Assembly: GCF_019112545.1 (NCBI RefSeq)
Contig: NW_025064910.1
Span: forward strand, 1 to 64,000
DNA from: Guyanagaster necrorhizus
Lineage: Eukaryota; Basidiomycota; Agaricomycetes; Agaricales; Physalacriaceae
Direction: 5' to 3'
DNA length: 64,000 nucleotides
Shown here: positions 1 to 10,402 of the stretch, in pieces
How positions within the stretch are numbered: position 1 is the stretch's first letter
Layout of the letters: each line of letters starts with the position of its first letter
Translations under genes and position numbers: made by a program
Notes under the pieces: generated by a model
What the model was told of the DNA's origin: nothing
What the model saw: the letters and a program-made list of their open reading frames with translations, nothing else
Database searches by the model: none

Positions 1-1156
1 AAGATTTGCTATCTAATTGATGTACTTGTGATAGATATATTTGAACTGCACTGTTAAATTAACACATCTGAGCATGTTTCAGCAAATCAGCATGGATAAA
101 TTAAAGCAAATGTTGCCCAAGGATAAGGGGTCTGTAAGGAGGTCACTTTGGGCACCAAATATTGTGCTGGGCCATCAGACTCCATTGGTTGGGATGCTGA
201 TAGCATCAAAAGGGTTAGAGAAGTCACTGTAGTTAGGTTGGCAGGCAGTGAAGCTACAGTGGATGTAGGTTTCCCTATGGGAGCATTGTCCTTCACCAGA
301 GGCTGATCTGAAGAGGCCAGGTTGTTCCTTTGAGATAGAGACCAGAATGTCTTTCATGAAAAACATGTTGAGATAGATAGGCTGAGTTTATTCAGAATCA
401 GCTTCTGTGGATTGGGTGAATGTAATGGATATAATGTAGAAAATTTTTGACTCAAGGGTTTGATTAGTCTCACCATAGGACCTGGTCCTCACTGAGTATC
501 AGTGATTATCCCACAAAACAGGAATAGTGTTCAGGGCTACCTTCTTTAGTGCATTCAGCTCTGCATCCATGCATTGCATAGGAGTGCTTCTGTACAGCAC
601 AGTGATGTACCCAACAAAAGTAGATCTGGCCATATAACATGGCAAGTTCAAAGTCCTTATCTTTGACATTTGTTCAAAATAATGTTCATAGTTTTGTAGA
701 CATTTCAGAGGTAAAAATGCAAATCATTTTCACATGGCACATGTTGGTACATCCCTTCTCTTTGTAGAAATGCTGTTGACACATTCTGGTAGTAAGGTCA
801 AATTCCAAATCAAAGTGGCAGGCTTAAAAGGCAAAGTCAAACTGCAATAAATAGAAATCCCATTTTGTCTTATAACATCACAAGTTTCCAAGAACAGTCA
901 AACAAGCATTGGAGGTGTCACTGCATTCAACATTTGTTCTTCTCTTTTCTACAGGATGGGTTTTTAGAACACCACTACAGCATCTTATCAGGATTTAGTA
1001 TTCAGGAGACATAAAGCTTCTATACAAATTCTCCTCACAATCTCAGTGCTCAGTTTGAGAGTTTAAGACATTTGCAAAAATGTGGTATATGTGTAATAAA
1101 ATGGTTGTCAGTTTGATCATTCTTTCTCTACTGATACAATAAAATTTTAGAAAAAA
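1..1156. other. AT-rich left flank, no recognisable gene
   Basis: This stretch lies outside element O. Short ORFs of 60-70 codons occur on both strands near its left end, but none resembles a family I know and none is supported by neighbours. I found no CG dinucleotide in it. It is probably degenerate intergenic sequence or an old repeat. Confidence 0.4.
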
Positions 1157-1402
1157 CTATTGAGGAGCCCTAGAGTTTTCAAGACTTTGCTTTGGTCAGA
1201 GAACTGATCTAAGCTAGAGGCTATATGCATGACAACTGTTATAGTGTTATGTCTTCTCTCTACTCATCAGATATGAGTGCCAGAACCTGTAGTCAAAGTA
1301 GTCTGTCTGAGAAATCAATATAGTTTGTACTGAGCTCTTGCACAAACTAGAGTAGCAGTTCTTTCTATGTCATAATTTTATATCCATTTCACTTCTTGCT
1401 TA
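1157..1402 (+). repeat. Unknown repeat R, copy 1
   Basis: A stretch of about 250 bp recurs in the same orientation at 22353-22609. Shared blocks include aagactttgc, acctgtagtcaaagtagtct, gaaatcaatatagttt and tagagtagcagttctttct. This copy ends shortly before the 5' LTR of element O. The two copies differ mostly by C/T and G/A changes. The other copy holds a 67-codon ORF whose C-terminus is hydrophobic, so R may be a decayed duplicated gene fragment rather than a transposon. Its identity is unknown. Confidence 0.6.
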
Positions 1403-1427
1403 CTATTTTCTATCCACTTTGCTGTTG

Positions 1428-1889
1428 TATTATGATTTTTTCCTTATTTAACTCTTATTTCACTTTATTAACTTCTATTTTCATTTAGTCAGATTATCTA
1501 AACTGAGCATCTAAAACTGTGGAACCAGATTACACAACCACAAAAGGTGAACTCAGTCTATTGTCCACTGACTTCCTCAATGATGCAACAATACTCTTTT
1601 GTGTTGATAGTGATAAGCAAGAATAGTAGTCACCATAGCATAGAAATGCATAATAAGTAGATATATATTTAACTTGACTCTGAACAGTATATAAGTAGTA
1701 TAGCTCTTGCTTTATATTCTCAGCTTTGAGCTAAAGTTTATCTTCACTATTCTACCTTGAGCTGACTTGTAATCAGCCTTGAGACATAACACTGTATAAG
1801 CACACATAGTGAACTTAGGCATGACTGTATGAACTCAATACAGCATCTATTTATCACATGTTTAAGTCACATGTCACTTAGACTTAACA
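1428..1889 (+). repeat. 5' LTR of element O
   Basis: Begins TATTATG (from TGTTATG) and ends TTAACA. It matches the 3' LTR at 21172 along its full 462 bp. It contains a TATA-like stretch (gtatataagtag) and, about 30 nt below it, the segment AGCTTTGAGCTAA (1722-1734) that is complementary to the primer site just after the LTR. Confidence 0.93.
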
Positions 1890-1890
1890 A

Positions 1891-1903
1891 TTAGCTCAAA
1901 GCT
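1891..1903 (+). other. Self-priming primer-binding site of element O
   Basis: TTAGCTCAAAGCT lies one base inside the 5' LTR and is the exact reverse complement of 1722-1734 in the LTR. I do not recognise a tRNA 3' end here. Tf1/sushi-type chromoviruses prime minus-strand synthesis by folding the mRNA 5' end onto such a site, which is the likely mechanism. This is an inference from complementarity and position. Confidence 0.75.
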
Positions 1904-1948
1904 TCCTGCTTTCCTTTTCTTATATGCATTAGCAGCAAAGAAAACTGA

Positions 1949-2279
1949 ATACTATCTATATCAACCTCTGACATCACCAATGACTTTTTTAAGCTTTTAG
2001 CCTCTGTGATAGAAACCTTACTAGAGCTTCTTGCCATTGTCTATCTTTGTCAAGAATACCAGTCTGTAGTAGCATGAGTAGTCTAACACTATCATGCTTT
2101 CAGAATCATCCAACAGATCCTCCAAAATGTCATATCAGACCTCTCCTTCCATAATATCCCAGACACTACCAGAAACTTCTGCCAGCCTGTGGCAGAAGCC
2201 ATATCAGAAATCTAACCTGACAACTTGATTTCAGGAGTTCTTCCAATAGAGAAAAAACACTGATATCTTCTCTCTCTCT
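1949..2279 (+). pseudogene. Element O gag, N-terminal part (interrupted)
   Basis: The position that is ATG in element VII (63959) is ATA here. Translation from that point gives about 20 polar residues and then a hydrophobic run (LLASVIETLLELLAIVYL) of the kind seen at the same place in elements I, II, III and IV. The frame soon meets TGA and is cut at 2279 by the target duplication of element I. The gene resumes at 10403. No function is known for this N-terminus. Confidence 0.7.
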
Positions 2280-2284
2280 TTGAT

Positions 2285-2731
2285 TGTTATGATTTTCCTA
2301 TCTTTTCTATCCTTGACCCCTATTTATGCTTAGTCAAGATGCCTAGACCAAGCACTTAAGACTATGAGATTGGCTTAGTCATCATAACAAGCCCAGTTAG
2401 TCATTGTCTTTCAATGTGATGACAATGCTTGATGATGCACAAATAAACTATTATAGGTAACTATGATGCCTAAGGATAATGGGCATAATAGCACAGAAGA
2501 ACACAATAGATATTATTATTATTCAATCATATATATAAAAAAGACAGCTCTCACTGGCATACTCCAACTTTGAGCTAAAGTTTATCTATATCATTCTACT
2601 CTTGAGCCAATCACTAAGATCTTGTTGCATTATGATTTATATTCACATAAGTGAACTCTGATGGAACACTTAAACTTAAAGTGATATCAGTTTATCACAT
2701 ATTTTTGATCACATGCAGCTTGGGTCTAACA
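2285..2731 (+). repeat. 5' LTR of element I
   Basis: Begins TGTTATG and ends TCTAACA. It has a TATA-like stretch (atatatataaaa, about 2530) followed about 30 nt later by AACTTTGAGCTAA. The primer site after the LTR (2733-2745, TTAGCTCGAAGCT) still matches most of that segment and keeps a CG lost in most other copies. Confidence 0.93.
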
Positions 2732-2789
2732 ATTAGCTCGAAGCTTCAATCTTCTCTTTCCTTATACATACTAGTGTGAAGAAAACTAA

Positions 2790-5700
2790 ATACTCTCCAT
2801 CAACTCATTAGACCCAAACTTTGATCACAAGTTTTTTGAACTCCTTGCATCTATCATTGGAACATTGTTAGGTCTATTCATGATCATCCAGCTGTGCTAG
2901 AGATGTCAATCGATCACTGTCTGGGCAGTCTGACATTACTATGAATTTCAGCATATTAGAACTATCTTATAAAACATAACCTTTGACCTCCCTCTACATG
3001 TAATCTCTGAGTCTAGAAAAATATTCCACCAGCCTATGGAAAGCCCCTTACCAGAAGCTGGGCCTAGCCATCTGCCTGGCATAGACATTCAAGAAGAAGA
3101 AGGATCCTGATACTCTCCTCAATCCCACTAAACAGACAGAGACAGAAATAATCACCTCATAGGATTCAGAAACCTCTGGATCCTACCCTTCAAGCATATC
3201 CTTGAGGATTCAGGAAGGGAGTCGACCTCCCATACTACTGCATCCTGAGCTCCAGGGATTGGAGACCATGCTCAGAATTCCCTTGATGCCACTAGGATGG
3301 CTTCAGAATCCCAACATATCTTGCCTGACTCTCAACATGACTTGCTCTACACCACACCTTCTGGAAGCTCTGCCCACTTGTCTCACTCAGGTAGCAGTGA
3401 GATAGGGATGACAGCATTAGCAGTGCAGTGATGAGTACATGAGAACTGGGAGTTCTATAATAGGATTATCTGAAAGTACTGACCTAACTAGGACATCAAC
3501 ATCTCATTTAACTTTGACACAGCAGTATGACAACAGAATGAGTGCCAGCAGTGAGAGGCCATGGAACAAGACCACAGCACTAATCTCTTGGCCTTTGCTG
3601 AGAGGGCCTATAACAATACTCAACATAAATCTGAAGAAGCTGAAGACAGTAGACAGATTTGGCAAGAACAGCAAGAGGTGACTGCTGTCTGTCTCAGAAG
3701 CAGATCCTCAGGCTGATACAGCCTCAGATTGGAGCTCAGCTCTCTTGTATTCTGAGAACCTAGCAGCTCTGAAACTGACCTCTGGGCAGAGAGCTCAGAA
3801 CCCTTCTATACCAGAAGTGAATATGAGTGAGAAGGTAATAGAGGTGTTTCTTATCCACCATAGTGCTCTGTCAGCCCTGAGACCCTTGAATATCCCTCTT
3901 CCTGATGCACTCTCAGCCCTGACATCATTGGACTAGATGATGAGTCCATCCTTGGGCACTATGGGCTATGAGTTCCTCTCAATGCCCACATCTCTGACCA
4001 TGCTCTCCAGGGATTCCTCAGAAGTAGAGTTGCCTGTTCATTCCTTGACCCCTGATTTTATGAGAGATTCAGAGAGTATAGCAAGAGATTGGAGACAATG
4101 AGAGTGACTGGTGGAAATTAATACAATATCCTGGTTGGAGCTCATACCTGAACAGAGGTACCCACTGAGTCAGTGGCCAGCCCCAGTGTTCTGACAATCC
4201 AGCTCTCTGGAAATGATATGCTCACCTGAGAAAGAGGTGAACATCTTCACCTGGCCTGTCGCCTCCCTCCTCAAGAATGAGGAAACCAAGAGAGACAAGG
4301 AAGAGGAAGAGGACATGAAGAGCAGCAAGGCCCTCTATAGGATTGAGGACTTTATGAAATATATAGGACAAGAAGTTAATGAATGAGTACTGCAGGAGCA
4401 GATACAACAAGAAAGGGGATAAGAGTATTAGACCCTCTACAAGAAGGAGGTAACATTTTTATGATGTGATGACAGATGGCTGGCATCACATCTTGGACAA
4501 TTATATATTAATGCTGCTTCAGATGAACAAACAGATATTCTTCAATATACTGCCACTAATCATATGGCTGACACCTACAACAGACAACACCTGAAAGACC
4601 AACTTCAAGCCCTACCAGCCTATAGATCAAGGTTTGAAGTCTGATCAATGTCTTAGTTGTTACCTGTCACCTCATAATAGGCAGAGTATAAAGCACCCTT
4701 AATCTGAGGCTGGATCTCAAATGCCACTCCTTCAGAGAGGACCATGGCAAGCCAGCTTGCCTGATCTCAGCCTCAGTCTGATCAATGACAAGCTGGTTTC
4801 TGAAACTCATAGACTGGCAAAGGAAGTCGCCTTCTCAGCAGACAACTACCACTGGATGAGGCAGAAGAGAGTGGAACCAAAAAGAACTCAGTCCAAGATA
4901 ATCCAGAGATGGTCTGACTAGACTTCACCATCTGAAACAGAGTAATTATATGCAAAGAGATGCCACCAAAAGAGAGTCCAGTGGCTGATGATAACTCTCT
5001 TCACTTCTTTCCTGGTCTACCAACTGAATGGTGATGGCTGCTCTTTGACCAGTAGCCTAATCCTATAGGGGTTTTTTCTGAGAACTCTGCTATCCTTAAT
5101 TGCTGATCAGACTTACTTCAGAAGCTCTGTCTCTTCAAAGGGGCATCCAATGACATCAATTGATTTCTCATTGACTGTGACCAGTACTTTGACACCTATA
5201 TCCTCTATCTGGAGACCAACATGAACAAGGTCACATTTGCAATCTCCTATCTAGAAGACAAGACCAAAACATGGTGGATTCTGATCTCCCTAAACTTCTT
5301 CTCCACTATGCAACAGCATTATCACTATCCCTCATAGGCAGTCTTCAAACATATGCTTCATGATAAATTTATCAACCCAGCAGTACAAGAAATACATAAA
5401 CAGAAGATTAAGGAATACAAAATGAGTGATAAAGCAGTGACAGACTACTTTGACAAGCTAGAACAGCTCATGAAGCTCACCAGGATACAGAAAGATATAG
5501 CTAACAATAGGAGGATAGTCAAGGCCCTCAAGAGAGAGATCCTCTCCTCATATATTATCATGATTTCAGCTATCAGTGTCAAAATGCTAATGCTGATAGG
5601 ATACAATGAGTGGAAGGAACAGATCATCAAGATATACAAGGAGTGACAAAGGCAGAAAGTGGAGCAATCAACCCTGTAAGACTATCTCAAGAAGTTGAGC

Positions 5701-6023
5701 CCACCAACCTCAAACAACACCAAGGCATTAGAGATAACTGCTGGGAAATCACAAGGGCCCTCAGTGATCCAGACCTTCTATGGAACCCAGAAGACAGAAA
5801 CCAGAACAACCTATACTAGGATGGAGAAGCCCATAGATATAGACCAAATGAAGAAGAAAGGAAAATGCTTCAACTGTAGGCAGAAAGGTCACATGGCCAA
5901 GGACTGCCTAAAGAAGAAATAAACCTAGGAAGACATATGAGCACAAATTGCTGAGCTCCAGAAAGAAGAGAAAGAACTCAGCACAGATATGAAGCTGGAG
6001 AAAGTAAAAGATGGGGCCAATCA
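2790..6023 (+). pseudogene. Element I gag (degenerate)
   Basis: Gag forms the particle and packages element RNA. The expected start codon is ATA (2790-2792). The N-terminus has the family's hydrophobic run, then a long Ser/Glu-rich part of unknown role to about 5130. Next comes a capsid-like region (5130-5650) with the conserved blocks FLIDCDQYFD and VTFAISYLEDKTKTWW. A zinc knuckle CFNCRQKGHMAKDC (5866-5907) of CX2CX4HX4C type is intact, followed by a Lys/Glu-rich tail. The total is over 1,000 codons, much longer than Ty3 Gag. The longest clear run is 5353-5646. Many in-frame TGA and TAG codons make it non-coding. Pol follows in the -1 frame. Confidence 0.85.
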
Positions 6024-9000
6024 GTGAGCAATTCTACTGAGTTGGCCAAAGAACTTTATGGTGTGTGAACAATAGCCACCAGTCAGACTAATAATACCTC
6101 TGTAGTTACTCCTATGCCTAAATTATACATGCATTCAAATATATCTCTGATTTTCACTCTGCACACTGAAGAATCACAGAACAAAACTCAAATGCCTTCA
6201 GGCCAAACAAGGGGAGAGATTCTGAACAACTGGCTCAGACCATTTGACACTGAATAGATATGGCAAGCCATTCATGAAGCACCAACAGAAGAAGCAGCCA
6301 AGGCCATACTCAAAAACTGGGTACACAGAGCAAGAGTGGAAGAGGTGATTGATGAAATAGTCAAGGGAATGAAGACAACCAAAAGGTGAAGAGCTCTGAG
6401 ATAGCTGGATGAGTTGAGGAAGCCAAAGCAGTTCATCCAGCAAACCAAGGCAGCCAGATGGGACCTGACAGTCAAGGCTCAGATCAAGACCTTGACAAAT
6501 CAAACCACAAATGCAGTCACTATTCTAATCAACAGTGGATGCATAGGGAGTTCTATCAATCAGGCTTTTGTCGACAAGCATCATTTGCCTACCCAGGCAA
6601 CAGCAGCTCCTATCCCTGTTTATAATGCAGATAGAATCAAAAATCAGGCTGGCTCAATCACTGAGTTCATTAAATTATGCCTGATAATTGGAGACCACTC
6701 TGAATGAATTGACCTGGCCATCACTGACCTCAGAACCAAAGAAGTGTTCCTAGATCATGACTGGTTAATTCATCATAACCCCCTCATCAATTGGAAAACC
6801 AGCAGGATCACCTTTATCTAATGCAAATGTTGAAAGATTCCCTTCAAACTACCAGATAAAGACCCTGAAGATCAGTGAGATGAAGAGATGAAGAATGGAG
6901 AAACCATCCTCACCATCGATATGCAGTGAGCCCTTCACAACTGGGCCATACATCATGCCAATGATCTAGCTGCTAAAGCTAATGTCAAGAAGGAAAAATA
7001 GATGTTTGAACAAATGGTACCAGAGTGGGCATAGGACTACTATGATTTATTTGAGAAGGAGAGCTTCAATGAACTCCCAGAACAAAAATCCTGAGACTAT
7101 GCCATCAAACTGGTACCAAATGCAAACACCAACTTAGACTGTAAGACTTACCTCTTAGAGAATCATGAGCAGCAAGAACTGGACAGGTTCCTAAATAAGA
7201 ATCTATCCAGCAGACAAATCAGGCCATCAAAGTCACCCATAGCATTGCTATTCTTCTTTGTCAAGAAGAATAGCAAACTCTGACTGGTCTAAGATTACTG
7301 AAGGCTCAATAAAATGACAATCAAGAATCACTATCCACTCCCTCTAATATCAGAACTGATAGACAAACTCCAGAGAGCAAAATACTACATGAAGCTCAAT
7401 GTTCACTGGAGATACAATAATATGTGCATCAAAGAAGGGGATGAATAAAAGATAGCATTTAGGATGAACCACAGACTTTTTGAACTAACAGTGATGTTCT
7501 TTGGATTGACTAATTTCTCTGCAACCTTTCAGTGGATGATGAACAACATTTTCAAAGATCTCATTGCCACTGGGAATGTTATAATCTACTTGGACAACAT
7601 CTTGATCATGTTCAAAACTAAAGAAGAACACTGATGATTAGTCTGCCAGGTACTGGAGTTGATGAGAAAGCACAAACTTTTCCTCAAGATGAAGAAGTGT
7701 GAGTTTGAGATACTGGAAACAGAATACCTTGGAGTCATCATCAGTGAGAAGAGCATCCAGATGGATCCAGTGAAGGTAGCCAGAGTAACAGAATAGTCTC
7801 AACCAGTCTGGAAGAAGGAATTGCAATCCTTTCTTGGATTTACAAATTTCTATTGAAGATTTATTCAGGACTACAGCAAAATAGTCTGCCCCATGACACA
7901 ACTGACTGAGAATACCCCCTGGACCTAAAGCTCTTCACAACAAGCTGCCTTTGATGATCTGAAGCAATAACTCACCAAAGACATAGTTCTCACTATTCTG
8001 ATCTAAAATAGGAAATTCGGGGTAGAGGTGAACTTGAGTGAGAGAGCAATCAGAGCTGTACTCTCTCAGGAACAGAAAAAAAAGTGGCAACCAGTTGCAT
8101 TCCTATCCAAGACACTAATCATAATAGAACACAACTATAAAATATATGACAAAGAGCTGCTTGCCATTATGCTCACTCTGAAAGAGTGGAGACATTATCT
8201 AATCAGAGCAGTTCAGACCTTTGAGATCTGGACAGATCACCAGAACCTCTAATACTTTTGACAACTCCAGAAACTTAATCGCTGCCAAGTCTGATGGGTC
8301 ATCAAACTCAGTCAATACCTATACACACTATACTACAAAGCAGGAACAGCCAATAAAAAGGCTGACCTCCTATCATGATGAGCTGATCATAATCAGAGGG
8401 GCAACAACAACTAAGAGGTTGTATTACTAAAACCTGAACACTTTCATGCCATGATCATGCTAACAGAGGAAGAAATTCACAAACAGATTAAGAGTGTGAC
8501 AAGAGACAATGCTAAATGAGATCAACACATGGTCTCTTTTCTGAACCATGAGAGAGAAATGACAAAGGAAGATGAGATGATCTGGTATGATGAGAGGATC
8601 TACATTCTCAGAGATCACACACTACAAGAGGAAATCATTACCACCTGTCATGATCATGCTATTGCAGGACACCCTAGGATCACCAAGACCAAAGAATTGG
8701 TACTCCATGAATACTGGTGGCCCAAGATAGGATAAGACATCAAACAGTATGTTAAAAGGTGCAAAACCTACTAATATGGTAAAACATCCACTAAACTATG
8801 AGTGGCACCCCTACATCTGAACAAAATACTACAGACACTGTAGACACACATCTCAGTAGATATAGTGACAGGATTATCTGAATGCAACAGCTACAATGCA
8901 ACTCTCATTATAGTTAATCAATTCTCTAAGGAAGTTGTTCTGATTGCATGTTTCATGAAGCTATCCTTGGAAGGATGGGCAAAGATCTTACAAGACAAGA

Positions 9001-9917
9001 TCTACATAAAGCATGGAATGCCACAAGTGATCATCTCTGATCAAAAACCACAATTCATCTCAAAATTTCTTGATGATCTGTACAAACTTCTCAACATTCA
9101 TTGGAACATCTCAATAGTGTATCACCCTCAGATGAATGAGCAGACAGAATGAGTAAACCAAGAAATCAAAAAGTACTTATAACTTTTCATTAACTATCAA
9201 CAAGATGATTGGATAGAATGATTAGCACTTGCTGTCTTTCAACATAACAATTGAGTCTATTCAGCCACTGGAAAGATGCTATTCTTTGTCAACTATGGTC
9301 GACACTCTAATGTCTCTCAAACCCATAGAGCCCACACAACAATGTCCACCTCTACAGACTTTGCTGCTGCAATGATAAAAATCCATGATAAGACACATAA
9401 CATGCTCTAATGTGCTGCCAATGCCATGAAGGCACAATATGATAAACATCAAACAGCCATCCACACTTATACCATAAATGACAAGGTTTGGCTTAATATG
9501 ACCAACCTTCATCTCCTATGACCTAAATAGAAACTCACTGATAAGCAAACAGAACTCTTTTAGATAATTGCAAAGATCAGAGCAAGTGCATACAAACTCT
9601 GTCTACCACTAAGTTGGAAGGTCTACAATGTTTTCAATAAAACACTTCTCACACCATACATATCACCTATCTTCTCAAACCAGGAATGATTGCCCCTACT
9701 GCCCCCTGATCTGATTGATGACAAAGAACACTATGAGGTGGACCAAGTTGTTGATCACAAACTACACAAAGTCAGAGCAAAAGGAGGAGATATGATAATG
9801 ACAGTTGAGTACCTAATCAGCTGGAAAGGGTATAGTCTGGAATCAAACTAATGGATCAACAAAAAATAAATGGCAGCAGATAATGTAATATAAGATTATG
9901 AATTATCCCTAAATTAA
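6024..9917 (+). pseudogene. Element I pol: protease, RT, RNase H, integrase, chromodomain
   Basis: Modules in order: a linker; aspartic protease (about 6515-6800), whose catalytic motif reads LINSGC where LIDSGC is expected; RT (about 7200-7860) with YLDN (7587-7598) for YLDD; RNase H (about 8000-8430, block YDKELLAIMLTLKEW); integrase (about 8630-9300), with an HHCC-type finger remnant near HAIAGHPRI and a core containing SVDIVTGL; and a chromodomain (about 9720-9890, WKGYSLESN). It ends at TAA 9915-9917. Mutated protease and RT active sites plus dozens of stops show it is dead. These changes are C-to-T or G-to-A transitions. Confidence 0.9.
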
Positions 9918-9937
9918 GCCATCAGAATAATAGTTTT

Positions 9938-9947
9938 AAGGAGGGGG
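9938..9947 (+). other. Polypurine tract of element I
   Basis: AAGGAGGGGG lies three bases before the 3' LTR, the expected place for the plus-strand primer of an LTR retrotransposon. Elements O (21159-21168) and IV (41713-41722) carry matching tracts. Confidence 0.85.
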
Positions 9948-9950
9948 TAA

Positions 9951-10397
9951 TATTATGATTTTTCTATCTTTTTCATTCTTAACTCCTATTTATTCTTAGT
10001 CAAGGTGCTTAGACCAAGCACTTAAGATCATGAGACCAGCTTAGTCATCACAACAAGCCCAGTTGGTCATTGTCTTTTGATATGATGACAACACTTGATG
10101 ATGCACAAATGAACTATTATAGGTAACCACAATGCCTAAGGACAATAAGCATAATAGCACAGAAGGACACAATAGGTATTATTATTATTCAACCATATAT
10201 ATAAGAAAGACAGCTCTCACTGGTATACCTCAGCTTTGAGCTAAAGTTTATCTATATCATTCTACTCTTGAGCTAATCACTAAGGCCTTGTCACATTATG
10301 ATCTATATTCATATAAGTGAACTCTAATAGAACACTCAAACTTAAAGTGACATCAGTTTATCACATGTTTTTGATCACATGCAGCTTGAGTCTAATA
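9951..10397 (+). repeat. 3' LTR of element I
   Basis: Begins TATTATG and ends TCTAATA, against TGTTATG and TCTAACA in the 5' copy, so both end motifs differ by a transition. It is the same length as the 5' LTR (447 bp) and is followed directly by the duplication TTGAT. It holds the intact segment AGCTTTGAGCTAA. Confidence 0.94.
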
Positions 10398-10402
10398 TTG
10401 AT

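Larger units (their letters stand above)
2285..10397 (+). mobile_element. Element I: complete but dead Ty3/Gypsy chromovirus in O gag
   Basis: The two LTRs are both exactly 447 bp (2285-2731, 9951-10397) and the 5-bp target duplication is TTGAT (2280-2284, 10398-10402). Order inside: primer site, long gag with one zinc knuckle, protease, reverse transcriptase, RNase H, integrase, chromodomain, polypurine tract. This Pol order and the chromodomain define a Ty3/Gypsy chromovirus. Every module is present but broken by many stops, and the gag start and two catalytic motifs are mutated. It is the best complete map of the family in the window. Confidence 0.95.

Noticed and set aside
2470..2560. AT-rich block considered as a replication origin or tRNA-like region
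   Set aside because: It is the TATA and promoter part of an LTR and recurs at the same place in every LTR. No cloverleaf could be formed around it.
6198..6503. A 101-codon minus-strand ORF
   Set aside because: It is the antisense shadow of the element I gag-pol linker and protease start, which other copies support on the plus strand.
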